Position numbers and translations under genes: made by a program. Positions 8,872 through 18,424 of a DNA stretch of 64,000 bases are shown piece after piece. The notes beneath the pieces were generated by a model. That model saw nothing but the letters and a program-made list of their open reading frames with translations, was not told the DNA's origin and did no database searches. The stretch is from Collinsella aerofaciens. GTDB lineage: Bacteria; Actinomycetota; Coriobacteriia; Coriobacteriales; Coriobacteriaceae. The stretch spans positions 1 to 64,000 of the forward strand of contig NZ_JADMWW010000014.1 in NCBI RefSeq assembly GCF_015548375.1, given 5' to 3'. Numbering within the stretch: the stretch's first letter is position 1; the number at the start of each line of letters is the position of its first letter.

Positions 8872-9609
8872 ATGGCTAAGGCAAAGAACACCGATAAGCT
8901 CGTTGTACAGAATGCCGCCAAGACCCTTCTGGCCAACATCCGCTTTGCGAGCGTGGACGACCCCATTCGCACCATCACCGTTACCTCCTCGATTCCCAAC
9001 GAGGGCAAGTCTACGGTTTCCATTAACCTTGCTCAGGCAATTGCCACGAGTGGCAAGTCCGTGCTCCTGGTTGAGGCCGATATGCGCCGCAGGTCCCTTT
9101 CCGATATGCTCGGCGTTCGTTCGCGCGGCGGACTCTATGCGGTTCTTTCCGAGCAGATCTCCATTGACCAGGCAATTGTCGAGACGGGTCAGAAGAACTT
9201 CTACTTCCTTGATGCCGAGCCGCATATTCCCAATCCTGCCGACATCATCGTCTCTCACCGCTTTGCCAAGCTGGTAAAGGCACTGTCTGCTAAGTTCCAG
9301 TACGTCATCTTCGACGCTCCCCCGGTCGGCACCTTCATCGATGCTGCCGAGATTGCCAGCCTGACCGACGGCACGCTGTTCGTGGTGCGCGAGGACTTCA
9401 CCAAGCGCGAGGAGGCGCTCAACGCCATCGGTCAGCTTAAGAAGTCCGAGAAGGTCAAGCTCATCGGTACCGTTATGAACTACTGCGAGACCGAGACCAG
9501 CGAGTACTACTACTCCTACTACACCAAGGACGGTAAGAAGGTTAAGAAGGGCTCCGACGATCAGGGGACTTCCAAAAAGGGCATCTTCACCAACCGAGCA
9601 AACGTTTAG
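8872..9609 (+). CDS. CpsD-type bacterial tyrosine kinase (BY-kinase)
   Basis: 245 aa. Walker A is SIPNEGKS (40-47), Walker A' is VLLVEAD with the following MRRR (64-73), and Walker B is VIFDAPP (145-151). The autophosphorylated tyrosine cluster YYYSYY is at 212-217, followed by a Lys-rich tail. These features define Gram-positive BY-kinases such as CpsD/CapB. The gene begins two bases after the adaptor stop codon, so the two are co-translated. Cycles of tyrosine phosphorylation and removal by the downstream phosphatase are the expected control logic. Confidence 0.85.
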   Translation: MAKAKNTDKLVVQNAAKTLLANIRFASVDDPIRTITVTSSIPNEGKSTVSINLAQAIATSGKSVLLVEADMRRRSLSDMLGVRSRGGLYAVLSEQISIDQAIVETGQKNFYFLDAEPHIPNPADIIVSHRFAKLVKALSAKFQYVIFDAPPVGTFIDAAEIASLTDGTLFVVREDFTKREEALNAIGQLKKSEKVKLIGTVMNYCETETSEYYYSYYTKDGKKVKKGSDDQGTSKKGIFTNRANV

Positions 9610-9626
9610 TTGATTAAGGCTGACCT

Positions 9627-10277
9627 ATGCGTGACATTCATTGCCATATCTTGCCGGGTGTAGACGACGGCGCCGCCGATCTCGATGAGAGCTTGGCGAT
9701 GCTCGAGGCTGCCAAGCGGGCCGGTGTAACCAGAATCGTTTGCACTCCTCACTGCCGTGATCCCTATTTTGATTACGACAAGATGTGGGATGCCTTTGAG
9801 CTGCTGCGTGATAACGCTGACGGTTTTCCGCTCCAGATGGGCTTCGAGGTCAACCATCGAAAGCTCGTTGAGCTTGGTATCGATGCCGCGGAGCACTTGC
9901 ATTTCGATGGGACCAACGAGTTTCTGCTCGAACTTTCGACGCATGCCGATGCGTATGCGTTTAGAGAGTACGAGAACACGATTTACGATTTGCAGTGCCG
10001 TGGCTACCAGGTGATCATCGCTCATCCTGAGCGCTATCGTGCGGTTCAAAAGGATGTAAGCGTGGCGGAGCGTCTGGTCGATATGGGCTGCAAGCTGCAG
10101 GCTTCGGCGGACTTTATTGCCGGCGGTCGCTTTGGTCGCGAGAAAAAGCCGGCACAGCGCCTGTTCGATCAGAACCTGTACAGCTTCATCGCGAGCGATG
10201 CCCATAACGTGGGTCATTACGACTGCCTGGCGAAGGCTCGCGCGAAGTTTAGCGTACGCGGAGCTCATTTTCGCTAA
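9627..10277 (+). CDS. PHP-family protein-tyrosine phosphatase (CpsB/CapC type)
   Basis: 216 aa. The N-terminal metal motif HCHILPGVDDG and the later IIAHPERY and SDAHN motifs are those of manganese-dependent PHP phosphatases that dephosphorylate CpsD-type kinases. It lies 17 bases after the kinase gene and ends the unit. Length is slightly shorter than the usual 240-255 aa. Confidence 0.85.
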   Translation: MRDIHCHILPGVDDGAADLDESLAMLEAAKRAGVTRIVCTPHCRDPYFDYDKMWDAFELLRDNADGFPLQMGFEVNHRKLVELGIDAAEHLHFDGTNEFLLELSTHADAYAFREYENTIYDLQCRGYQVIIAHPERYRAVQKDVSVAERLVDMGCKLQASADFIAGGRFGREKKPAQRLFDQNLYSFIASDAHNVGHYDCLAKARAKFSVRGAHFR

Positions 10278-10316
10278 AATCTGTCCCTAACGTTCGCATT
10301 GAATGAAAGGGCAGCC

Positions 10317-10817
10317 ATGGATATCCAACTTAAGACGGGATGCTTTGATGACGCGGCGTTGGTGCGCCGCGTCGTTTTTATGGACGAGCAGGGCTACGAG
10401 AATGAGTTCGACGCTATCGACGAGGATCCAAACTGCATTCATGTGACGCTCTATGTAGACGGCGAGCTTGCCGGTTGCTCGCGCGTGTTTCCCGAAGAGC
10501 TTGAGCGCGTGGCTGACGCAGAGGCCCCGGTGTTGCCGGCATGCGACATGGACGAAGGCGTTGCGGCGGGGGAGACCTACATTATGGGGCGCGTCGCCGT
10601 GCTGCCGGCTATGCGTCGTCGCGGACTGGCGAGTGCGATCGTGGAGACCAGTGCTTCGTGTGCACGCGATGCCGGCGCCAAGCTTATTAAGCTGCATGCG
10701 CAGGAATACGTGCTGCCGCTCTATGTAAAGGCGGGCTACACGCAAATTGCCCCGGTAGATTACGAAGACGAGGGCCAGCCCCATGTCTGGATGGCCAAGC
10801 GCGTAGATGGCAGATAG
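10317..10817 (+). CDS. GNAT-family N-acetyltransferase
   Basis: 166 aa. The acetyl-CoA site is visible as GRVAVLPAMRRRGLASAIV (motif A, R-R-G-L pattern), with the C-terminal PLYVKAGYTQI motif B. The N-terminus, with EQGYENEFDAIDED, resembles ElaA/YjcF-type acetyltransferases. Substrate is unknown. The ATG at 10317 lies six bases after GAAAGGG; an upstream TTG at 10299 is unlikely. It stands alone between the cps-type module and htpG. Confidence 0.78.
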   Translation: MDIQLKTGCFDDAALVRRVVFMDEQGYENEFDAIDEDPNCIHVTLYVDGELAGCSRVFPEELERVADAEAPVLPACDMDEGVAAGETYIMGRVAVLPAMRRRGLASAIVETSASCARDAGAKLIKLHAQEYVLPLYVKAGYTQIAPVDYEDEGQPHVWMAKRVDGR

Positions 10818-10927
10818 GGACGTTCCTTTTCTGCCGGCAGCTGGGGACACTCCTTGGCAATTGACGCATTGGAGCGCTCGGACATACAGTTTTTCGATTC
10901 CGTATGTATATATGCGCGCTATTGGGT

Positions 10928-10933
10928 TATAAA
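10928..10933 (+). promoter_or_regulatory. Candidate -10 box of htpG
   Basis: TATAAA sits about 90 bases upstream of the htpG start. No good -35 is seen. A terminator-like hairpin lies between this box and the gene. Confidence 0.35.
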
Positions 10934-10964
10934 ATCTAAGTCTGAACATAGCAGGTCTGCGATG

Positions 10965-10990
10965 CGGCTCGGGCAACCGGGCCGTTTTTG
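10965..10990 (+). terminator. Leader hairpin with T-run ahead of htpG
   Basis: An 8-bp stem CGGCTCGG/CCGGGCCG (one G-U pair) is capped by GCAA and followed by GTTTTTG. It has the full form of an intrinsic terminator but lies in the untranslated leader, 30 bases before the htpG start. It could be an attenuator or end an upstream transcript. Confidence 0.6.
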
Positions 10991-11019
10991 CGGACGGGGG
11001 TAGCGCGAAAGGACTGCAC

Positions 11020-13044
11020 ATGCGTCAATTTAAGACCGAGAGCAAAAAACTGCTCGACCTCATGATCAACTCCATCTACACCAATAAGGAAATCTTCCTG
11101 CGCGAGCTTATCTCTAACGCGAGCGACGCCGTCGACAAGCTCAACTTTAAGAGCCTGCAGGATCCGAGCGTCAAGATCAACCAGGGCGACCTGGCCATTC
11201 GCGTCTCCTTTGATAAAGACGCCCGCACCATTACCATCTCGGATAACGGCATTGGCATGACCGCCGAGGAGCTCGAGCGCAATCTGGGCACCATCGCCCA
11301 TTCCGGCTCCGAGGAGTTTAAGACCGAGAACGCCGAGCAGCAGGGCTCCGATGTCGACATCATCGGCCAGTTTGGCGTGGGCTTCTACTCTGCCTTTATG
11401 GTTGCCAGCCATGTGAAGGTCGTCAGCCGCGCCTATGGCGAGGATGTCGCCCATGTGTGGGAATCCGACGGTCTTGAGGGCTACACCATCGAGGACGGTG
11501 AGCGCGCCGAGCACGGTACCGATGTCATCCTGACGCTGCGCGAGAACGAGAAGCTCGATGCCGACGGCGAGGCCGAGACCTACGATCGCTTCCTGACCGA
11601 GTGGGGTCTCAAGAGCCTGATTCAGCAGTACAGCAACTATGTGCGCTACCCGATTCAGATGATGGTGTCCAAGAGCCGCCAGAAACCCAAGCCCGAGGAC
11701 GCCGGCGACGATTACAAGCCCGAGTACGAGGACTACCAGGAGCTCGAGACCGTCAATTCCATGACACCGATCTGGAAGAAGCGCAGCTCCGATGTCGAGC
11801 AGAAGGACTACGACGAGTTCTACAAGTCCACGTTCCACGACTTTGACGATCCTGCGCGCACCATCAGCTTCCATGCCGAGGGCACGCTCGAGTACGATGC
11901 CCTGCTGTTTGTGCCGGGCCGCGCGCCGTTCGATCTGTACAGCAAGGATTACGAGAAGGGTCTGGCACTCTACAGCTCCAACGTCCTGATCATGGAGAAG
12001 TGCGACGACCTGCTGCCCGACTACTACAACTTTGTCCGCGGCGTCGTGGATTCCGCCGATGTGTCGCTCAACATCTCGCGTGAGACGCTGCAGCAGAACC
12101 GTCAGCTCAAGGCCATCGCCAAGCGTGTGGAAAAGAAGATCACCGCCGACCTTGAGGATATGCGTGACAACGACCGCGAGGCCTACGAGAAGTTCTTTGA
12201 GAACTTTGGCCGCGGTCTTAAGTACGGCATCTACTCGAGCTATGGCATGAAGGCCGATGAGCTCGCCGATCTGTTGCTGTTCTGGTCTGCCAAGGAACAG
12301 AAGATGATTACCCTGGCCGAGTATGCCAAGGGCATGCCCGAGGATCAGAAGGCCATCTACTACGCCGCCGGCGACTCGCGTGAGCGCTTGGCCAAGATGC
12401 CCGTGGTAAAGGGCGTGCTCGACCGCGGCTATGACGTGCTGCTGCTGACGCAGGACGTGGATGAGTTCACCTTCCAGGCTATGCGTGAGTACGTTGCCGC
12501 CGATATGCCCAAGATCTACGAGGACGATGCCGCCCGCGAGGCTGCCGAGAAGGCCGTGGCCGATGGTGCCGAGCCCGCGGTTGAGGATCGTCACCTGGAG
12601 CTCAAGAACGTCGCAACCGGTGATCTTGACCTGGCGACCGAGGACGAGAAAAAGGAGGCCGAGGACGCCACCAAGGAGAACGAGGACCTCTTTAACGCCA
12701 TGAAGGAGGCACTCGGCGACAAGGTCGAGAAGGTTGCCGTCTCTGCGCGCCTGACCGATGCTCCCGCGTGCATCACCACCGAGGGCCCGCTTTCGCTCGA
12801 GATGGAGAAGGTGCTCCAGAAGGGTCCCGAGGGCGCGCCCGACGGTATGCCCAAGAGCCAGCGCGTGCTCGAGCTCAACGCCAAGCACCCGGTCTTTTCC
12901 AAGCTCGTCGCCGCTCAGAAGGCGGGCGACGCCGACAAGATCAAGCAGTACTCCGGTTTGCTCTATGACCAGGCCCTGCTGGTCGAGGGCATCCTCCCCG
13001 AGGATCCCGTAGCCTTCGCGGCGGCTGTTTGCAACTTGATGTAG
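11020..13044 (+). CDS. htpG: Molecular chaperone HtpG (Hsp90)
   Basis: 674 aa, somewhat longer than the 624 aa E. coli protein. N-terminal GHKL ATPase motifs are clear: ELISNASDAVDKL (metal-binding Asn), DNGIGMT, and GQFGVGFYSAFMV in the lid. Middle-domain signatures LPDYYNFVRGVVDSADVSLNISRE and the dimerization C-terminus follow. Hsp90 proteins use ATP to remodel client proteins under stress. The ATG follows AAAGGA by eight bases. An acidic Lys/Glu-rich stretch lies before the C-terminal domain. It is monocistronic. Confidence 0.95.
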   Translation: MRQFKTESKKLLDLMINSIYTNKEIFLRELISNASDAVDKLNFKSLQDPSVKINQGDLAIRVSFDKDARTITISDNGIGMTAEELERNLGTIAHSGSEEFKTENAEQQGSDVDIIGQFGVGFYSAFMVASHVKVVSRAYGEDVAHVWESDGLEGYTIEDGERAEHGTDVILTLRENEKLDADGEAETYDRFLTEWGLKSLIQQYSNYVRYPIQMMVSKSRQKPKPEDAGDDYKPEYEDYQELETVNSMTPIWKKRSSDVEQKDYDEFYKSTFHDFDDPARTISFHAEGTLEYDALLFVPGRAPFDLYSKDYEKGLALYSSNVLIMEKCDDLLPDYYNFVRGVVDSADVSLNISRETLQQNRQLKAIAKRVEKKITADLEDMRDNDREAYEKFFENFGRGLKYGIYSSYGMKADELADLLLFWSAKEQKMITLAEYAKGMPEDQKAIYYAAGDSRERLAKMPVVKGVLDRGYDVLLLTQDVDEFTFQAMREYVAADMPKIYEDDAAREAAEKAVADGAEPAVEDRHLELKNVATGDLDLATEDEKKEAEDATKENEDLFNAMKEALGDKVEKVAVSARLTDAPACITTEGPLSLEMEKVLQKGPEGAPDGMPKSQRVLELNAKHPVFSKLVAAQKAGDADKIKQYSGLLYDQALLVEGILPEDPVAFAAAVCNLM

Positions 13045-13074
13045 TTCGGGGATACGGCACCGTAACTAGATTAG

Positions 13075-13144
13075 AACGAGAGTGGATAATCTCCCACTTT
13101 TGGCTCGAATGCGGGCTTGAAGTGAGAGATTTTCCACTCTCGTT
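13075..13144 (+). repeat. Long imperfect hairpin after htpG
   Basis: AACGAGAGTGGA and TCCACTCTCGTT form the outer stem. CCCACTT and AAGTGAG continue it inward, giving arms of about 25 nt round a 20-nt loop. No T-run follows directly. Compare the other unusually long intergenic hairpins in this window. Confidence 0.6.
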
Positions 13145-13152
13145 TCCTTTTG

Positions 13153-13186
13153 AATGATCCCTCCGTCCCCAAGGGATCATTTATTT
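13153..13186 (+). terminator. Terminator downstream of htpG
   Basis: AATGATCCCT pairs with AGGGATCATT and is followed by TATTT. It is a second stem-loop just after the long hairpin and probably the real transcription end. Confidence 0.65.
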
Positions 13187-13226
13187 GTGCGGGTTGTGGT
13201 TTTGTGACCTGCTGAAATTAAAGATA

Positions 13227-13264
13227 CTGTACAACTGTACGTTAACTTATCTTCGTAGTATATT
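13227..13264 (+). promoter_or_regulatory. Candidate promoter and operator of the yhgE pair
   Basis: The palindrome GTACA-AC-TGTAC at 13229-13240 overlaps the expected -35 position of a TATATT -10 box at 13259-13264. A repressor, commonly of TetR type near YhgE genes, could act here. No such regulator is adjacent. Confidence 0.4.
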
Positions 13265-13320
13265 GCTATCCGCAAAACTCAGCACCATTGTGCCGCGAGG
13301 CACTAAAGCGCCTACGTACA

Positions 13321-16137
13321 ATGGTTGTCGATAGTACGATTCGATTCAACGACAGGATGGATGGTCCAAGCGTGAGTCTCGGCAGCAAACTATCCAACGC
13401 AAAGGTCTCCTTTGCGATCTTTAAGCGCGACATTAAGCGATTGCTTATGAACCCCGTTGCCTTGGTGGTTACCCTGGGCGTGTGTGTCATTCCCTCGCTA
13501 TATGCCTGGTACAACATCGTGGCAAACTGGGATCCGTACGGAAACACCCAGGGCATCAAGATTGCCATCGCCAACAATGACCAAGGAACTCAAAACGACC
13601 TGGTGGGCGAGCTCAATGCGGGCGACAAGGTTGTCGACCAGCTCAAAGAGAACGATCAGCTGGGCTGGACCTTCGTTGACTCGGCGGCCGATGCCAAGGA
13701 GGGCGTCGAGAGCGGTGAGTACTATGCGGCCATCGTAATCCCCAAGAACTTCTCGGATAACCTGGTTTCGATGCTCGATGGCAACTACCATCAGCCCAAG
13801 CTTACGTACTACGTCAATGAGAAGAAGAGCGCTATTGCGCCCAAGGTTACCGACACCGGCGCAAGCACCATCGAGGAGCAGATCAACTCGGAATTTGTCT
13901 CCACGGTGGGCGAGACCGTTGCCAGTATTGCCAAGGATGCCGGAGTCGATTTAAAGGACAAGGCAACCCAGACTCAGGATTCGTTGGCCGGTTCGGTATC
14001 AGAGGCTTCCGATACGTTGGGCGAAGTGCGTGATTCGATTGGCGACATGAATGCCGCCATCGATAAGACGAGTGGTTCCATTGCCTCGGCAGATGCGGCA
14101 CTTGCCGGTCTGCAGGGTCAGGCGCCGTCGCTGACGCAGGCGATCTCCCAGGGCAATGACCTGCTGGGCGAGGCTCGCGCCACGGCGGGCAACTCTGTCG
14201 CCTCGCTCTCCAAGGCGCTCTCGGAAGGCAGCCTTGCGCTCACCAAGACGTCAGTCTCCGCAAACGCTGCGATTGGCAAGCTGACGGGCACGGTCGCATC
14301 TACGACTACCCGTATCGACAACTCGCTTGAGTCTCTCCAAGCGACGATCGACCACAATAAGGCCGTTATCGGGCACTTGGAAATTCTCGTCAATGACACG
14401 TCGACAGGTTCCAAGGAAATTGACGCGCGCATTGTATCGATCATCGATTTGCTCCGCGAGCAGAATGAAAAGCTTCAGAGCATCAAGGACGGTCTGTCTG
14501 CGCAGTCGAGCGCCATGGCGAATGACGCTGCGGCTGTCTCGGGTGCCAGCGACGCTATCAATAATGCAATTCAGACCGGTGCGACCAACCTTGGCCAGGC
14601 TCAGACGGACTTGGGTCAAAACGCGCTGCCGAAGGTCTCGAGCGCACTTGATTCGTTTGCCGCCGTCTCGGGTGATCTGACGGGAATCGTGTCTGGCCTC
14701 ACGCCTACTATTGCAAGTGCGCGCGGTACACTTTCGCAACTCAACGCCACGCTCGGTCAGGCCAAGACCACGCTGTCCCAGACCGATGCCTCGCTTGCCA
14801 AGGTCCAGGACAAGCTCGCAACCGCCGCCAACGACATCGCGGCGCTACAGACCTCCGAGTCCATGGGCGAGCTGGCCGGCCTGATGGGCGTCGACGTCGA
14901 TGATGTTGCAGACTTCATGGCATCTCCGGTCGAGCTGACCTCAAAGTCAATTTACCCGGTCAAGAGCTTTGGTTCGGGCATTGCCCCGTTCTATACCAAT
15001 CTGGCGCTGTGGGTGGGCGGCTACGTGCTTATCGCTATCTACAAGCTCGAGGTCGACCGCGAAGGCATCGGCAGCTTTACCGCGCGTCAGGGCTACTTTG
15101 GCCGCTGGTTGCTCCTGGTGATCCTGGGCGCGTTGCAGGCCATCATCGTTACGGTAGGCGATCTGGTGATCGGCGTGCAGTGCGTCAGCCCGCTGCTGTT
15201 CGTGCTGGGCGGCATCGCCATCTCGTTCACCTACGTCAATATCATCTATGCGCTGTCCACCACGTTTAAGCATATCGGCAAGGCTATCGGCGTCATTCTG
15301 GTTATCGTGCAGATCCCGGGTTCGTCGGGCATGTACCCCATCGAGATGATGCCAGGCTTCTTCCAGTGGCTGCACCCGCTGCTGCCCTTTACCTACGGCA
15401 TCAATCTGCTGCGCGAGACGGTCGGCGGTATGTATTCGTTCAACTACCTGTTTAACCTGTGCATTCTGGGCGTGTTCTTGATCGTGGCGCTCTTTATCGG
15501 CCTGCAGCTGCGTCCGCTGCTGCTCAACCTTAACCTGCTCTTTGATAAACAGCTTTCCACGACCGGTATGATGATTTGCGAGTCCAACGACCTGCCGCGC
15601 CAGCGCTACTCGCTGCGCACGGCTATGCGTGTCATGCTCGATTCCGATTCGTACCGTCGCGAACTGCTCGATCATGCGGTCGCCTTTGAACATCGCTACC
15701 CGTACTACATCAAGGGCGGTTTTGCCGCCGTGGTGGGCGTTCAGGTCCTGCTCTTTGTCCTGTCGACGGTTCTCGATATCGACAATAACGGCAAGATCAT
15801 CCTGCTTGTCATTTGGATCATCTCGGTTATTGCCATCTGCGGCTGGCTTATCAATATCGAATATATCCGCGCGAGCCTCAATACCCAGATGCGCATCTCG
15901 GCGCTTTCGGATGAGGACCTGCGTCGCGAGATGCGCGAACACACGGCCGCCATTCCTGCCGCCCGCCACATGTTTGGCCTCAACGCCAGCGAGCGTGGTG
16001 CCAAGGGCGGCGATCAGTCCACGGGCCGCTTGCCGCATATAGGCTCGCACCATAAATCTCAGGGCAGCGACAGCACAGCCACAAATGATGGAGATACCAC
16101 CGCGCTTGGCAGGCACTCCAAAGGAGGTGAGGCATAA
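13321..16137 (+). CDS. YhgE/Pip family membrane protein, first of a tandem pair
   Basis: 938 aa from the ATG at 13321. The start is uncertain: GTG at 13288, ATG at 13357 and GTG at 13372 are also possible, and none has a clear ribosome binding site. One N-terminal TM helix (ALVVTLGVCVIPSLYAWYNI) leads to the family motif WDPYGNT. An extracytoplasmic region of about 400 residues follows, rich in Ser/Ala/Thr/Asp heptads and likely coiled coil. Five to six C-terminal helices of ABC-2 type come next, and after the last hydrophobic segment a basic Ser/Gly/His-rich tail. YhgE/Pip relatives include the phage receptor Pip of Lactococcus and EsaA of type VII secretion; transport or secretion accessory roles are proposed. 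A stop-start junction couples it to its paralogue. Confidence 0.8.
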   Translation: MVVDSTIRFNDRMDGPSVSLGSKLSNAKVSFAIFKRDIKRLLMNPVALVVTLGVCVIPSLYAWYNIVANWDPYGNTQGIKIAIANNDQGTQNDLVGELNAGDKVVDQLKENDQLGWTFVDSAADAKEGVESGEYYAAIVIPKNFSDNLVSMLDGNYHQPKLTYYVNEKKSAIAPKVTDTGASTIEEQINSEFVSTVGETVASIAKDAGVDLKDKATQTQDSLAGSVSEASDTLGEVRDSIGDMNAAIDKTSGSIASADAALAGLQGQAPSLTQAISQGNDLLGEARATAGNSVASLSKALSEGSLALTKTSVSANAAIGKLTGTVASTTTRIDNSLESLQATIDHNKAVIGHLEILVNDTSTGSKEIDARIVSIIDLLREQNEKLQSIKDGLSAQSSAMANDAAAVSGASDAINNAIQTGATNLGQAQTDLGQNALPKVSSALDSFAAVSGDLTGIVSGLTPTIASARGTLSQLNATLGQAKTTLSQTDASLAKVQDKLATAANDIAALQTSESMGELAGLMGVDVDDVADFMASPVELTSKSIYPVKSFGSGIAPFYTNLALWVGGYVLIAIYKLEVDREGIGSFTARQGYFGRWLLLVILGALQAIIVTVGDLVIGVQCVSPLLFVLGGIAISFTYVNIIYALSTTFKHIGKAIGVILVIVQIPGSSGMYPIEMMPGFFQWLHPLLPFTYGINLLRETVGGMYSFNYLFNLCILGVFLIVALFIGLQLRPLLLNLNLLFDKQLSTTGMMICESNDLPRQRYSLRTAMRVMLDSDSYRRELLDHAVAFEHRYPYYIKGGFAAVVGVQVLLFVLSTVLDIDNNGKIILLVIWIISVIAICGWLINIEYIRASLNTQMRISALSDEDLRREMREHTAAIPAARHMFGLNASERGAKGGDQSTGRLPHIGSHHKSQGSDSTATNDGDTTALGRHSKGGEA

Positions 16138-18327
16138 ATGAAGAACATCCTGCATCTGTTTAAGCGCGATGTCCAAAACGTGTCTCGCTCCGTGATCGGC
16201 TTGATTGTCGTGATGGGCCTCATTATCGTGCCGTGTCTGTACGCGTGGTTTAACATCGCCGGCAGCTGGGATCCGTACGGCAACACCGGCAATCTTAAGA
16301 TCGCCGTAGTCAACACCGATGAGGGTTACGAGAGCGATTTGATCCCCGTCGAGGTTAACGTGGGCGAAAACGTAACCGCCACCCTGCGCGGCAACGAGAA
16401 CTTCGACTGGGTCGTGCTCAACAATCGCGAAAAGGCTATCGAGGGCGTTAAGTCGGGCGCGTACTATGCTGCCGTCGTTATCCCCAAAACGTTTAGCGCT
16501 GACATGATGACGCTTTTCTCGACCGACGTGAAGCACGCCGATATCGAGTTTTACGAGAACCAGAAGGCCAACGCCATTGCCCAGATCGTGACCGAGAAGG
16601 GCTCGAGCGCCGTTCAGGGCCAGGTTAACGAGACCTTTACCAAGACCATCACGACCATCGGTCTTAAGACGGTGTCCAGCCTGCTCGATTACATGAGCAC
16701 CGACCAGGTCAGCAACTTTATCGCCAACCTGTCCTCGACGCTTGGCGATTCGATTGAGGACCTGCGAGACGTTCAGGCAAATGCTTCGTCGCTGGCGGGC
16801 ATTTTGAGCTCCACGTCCGATTCGCTGACGTCGGCGAGCGGCATGCTCAAGCAGACCGGTGCCGTCGATGAGTCGACAAAGCAGCTCATGGAACATGCCA
16901 AAAGCGGCATCGATGATTCCAAAGAAGCGCTTAAGGCGGCAAACGATGCCACCGATGCCGCAATCGATGGAAGTGCGGGTTCGTTCGACAATGTGTCTGC
17001 CGAGCTCGCGAAGGCGTTCGACACCGCAAACCAGCATGTCGACCTTACGGTGTCCCAACTCAACGATGCCGCTGCGGCCCTCAATGCGCGCGCCAAGGAT
17101 ATCGATGCGATGGCCGATCAGCTCCGCAGCCTTGCCGATCAGGTGACTGACGAAAAACTCCAGGACAGCCTCAAGTCTGTGGCAACATCGCTGAGCAGGA
17201 TTGCTGTGGAGTATCGCAACAACGCCAAGGACTTGACGGCCACCGCGAAGTCTCTCTCTGACAGCATGGCAGAGGTCAACAGCACTCGTGCCGAGGTCGA
17301 CCAGGCCATCGCCGATGCCAAGGCGGGTATCTCGGGTGCCAAGTCCGACTATGATTCCACGTTCTCGGTTAAGGCCAAGGAGCTCAAGAAGACGGTTTCG
17401 GGCATTCTGGACTCGCTGAACAGCATCTCGGGCGATCTGGATAGCGCCGTAGATGGCCTGACCGACGCATCCGGTTCGCTGGCAAAGGGCCTCTCCAAGG
17501 CTGCAAAGCTGGTCAACAAGGCTTCCGATCAGCTGGGTGAGGCGTCGGACAAGATCAGTGCGTTTAAGGATGAGCTCGACGGCGCCTTGATGTCGGATGA
17601 CCTCGCTGCGATCAAGACGATGATCGGCAATGACCCCGAGGGTCTGGCCGTGTCGCTTTCCGGCCCCGTCGCGCTCGACCGCAAGCCGGTCTATCCGATC
17701 CGCAACTACGGTTCGGCCATGGCGCCGTTCTACACGATTCTGTCGCTGTGGGTGGGCTCGATCGTGCTGGCGGCCATGATGAAGGTGTCGGTTGACGACG
17801 AACTCATCAACGAGCTGATCCCCGTGCGCCTGCACGAGATCTACCTGGGCCGTTACCTGTTCTTTGGCGGTCTGGCACTGCTGCAGGCGACACTCGTATG
17901 CGCGGGCGACATCCTGTTCTTTGGCATCCAGTGCGACAACCCACTGCAGTTTGTGCTGGCGGGCTGGGTCGCGAGTCTCGTGTTCTCCAATATCGTCTAC
18001 ACGCTTACGGTGTCGTTTGGCGATATCGGCAAGGCTTTGGCCGTCGTGCTGCTGGTCATGCAGGTCGGCGGTTCGGGCGGCACGTTCCCCATCGAGATGA
18101 CCGGCCCCGTGTTCCAGGCGATCTATCCGTTCCTGCCGTTCACCCACGGCATCAACGCCATGCATGCCGCCATGGCCGGTGCGTACCACATGGAGTACTG
18201 GATTGAGCTAGGCATTCTGGCGAGCTATCTGATTCCGTCGCTGGCACTGGGCGTCGTCTTCCGCCGCCCGGTCATCAAAGCCAACGACTGGATCATCGAA
18301 AAACTGGAGTCAACCAAATTGATTTAG
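16138..18327 (+). CDS. YhgE/Pip family membrane protein, second of a tandem pair
   Basis: 729 aa. It begins at the base after the first protein's stop codon, with a textbook AAAGGAGGTGA inside the end of that gene, so the pair is one operon. It has the same plan as its neighbour: an N-terminal helix ending in YAWFNIAGSWDPYGNT, a long Ala/Ser/Asp coiled-coil extracytoplasmic region, then a C-terminal ABC-2-like membrane block from about residue 520. It is shorter than the first protein and lacks the basic tail. Two unequal paralogues made together suggest a heteromeric complex, which is inference. Substrate is unknown. Confidence 0.82.
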   Translation: MKNILHLFKRDVQNVSRSVIGLIVVMGLIIVPCLYAWFNIAGSWDPYGNTGNLKIAVVNTDEGYESDLIPVEVNVGENVTATLRGNENFDWVVLNNREKAIEGVKSGAYYAAVVIPKTFSADMMTLFSTDVKHADIEFYENQKANAIAQIVTEKGSSAVQGQVNETFTKTITTIGLKTVSSLLDYMSTDQVSNFIANLSSTLGDSIEDLRDVQANASSLAGILSSTSDSLTSASGMLKQTGAVDESTKQLMEHAKSGIDDSKEALKAANDATDAAIDGSAGSFDNVSAELAKAFDTANQHVDLTVSQLNDAAAALNARAKDIDAMADQLRSLADQVTDEKLQDSLKSVATSLSRIAVEYRNNAKDLTATAKSLSDSMAEVNSTRAEVDQAIADAKAGISGAKSDYDSTFSVKAKELKKTVSGILDSLNSISGDLDSAVDGLTDASGSLAKGLSKAAKLVNKASDQLGEASDKISAFKDELDGALMSDDLAAIKTMIGNDPEGLAVSLSGPVALDRKPVYPIRNYGSAMAPFYTILSLWVGSIVLAAMMKVSVDDELINELIPVRLHEIYLGRYLFFGGLALLQATLVCAGDILFFGIQCDNPLQFVLAGWVASLVFSNIVYTLTVSFGDIGKALAVVLLVMQVGGSGGTFPIEMTGPVFQAIYPFLPFTHGINAMHAAMAGAYHMEYWIELGILASYLIPSLALGVVFRRPVIKANDWIIEKLESTKLI

Positions 18328-18390
18328 TTCAGCAACGTAAACGCCGTCGGAACATCGAGATCTTCCAACCCGATGCTTTAGCGTAGTGAA

Positions 18391-18420
18391 TTGCACGGGC
18401 TGCTTGGTTGTTGCTACAGT
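18391..18420 (+). promoter_or_regulatory. Candidate promoter of the DMT exporter gene
   Basis: TTGCAC at 18391-18396 and CTACAG at 18414-18419 are separated by 17 bases. The predicted start falls at the base of the following hairpin. Confidence 0.4.
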
Positions 18421-18424
18421 AGCG

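Noticed and set aside
14947-18189. Very long antisense reading frame (1080 codons) opposite the yhgE pair
   Set aside because: High-GC third-position bias opens this antisense frame. It has no ribosome binding site, no recognisable domain and a composition rich in Arg, His and Leu typical of shadows.
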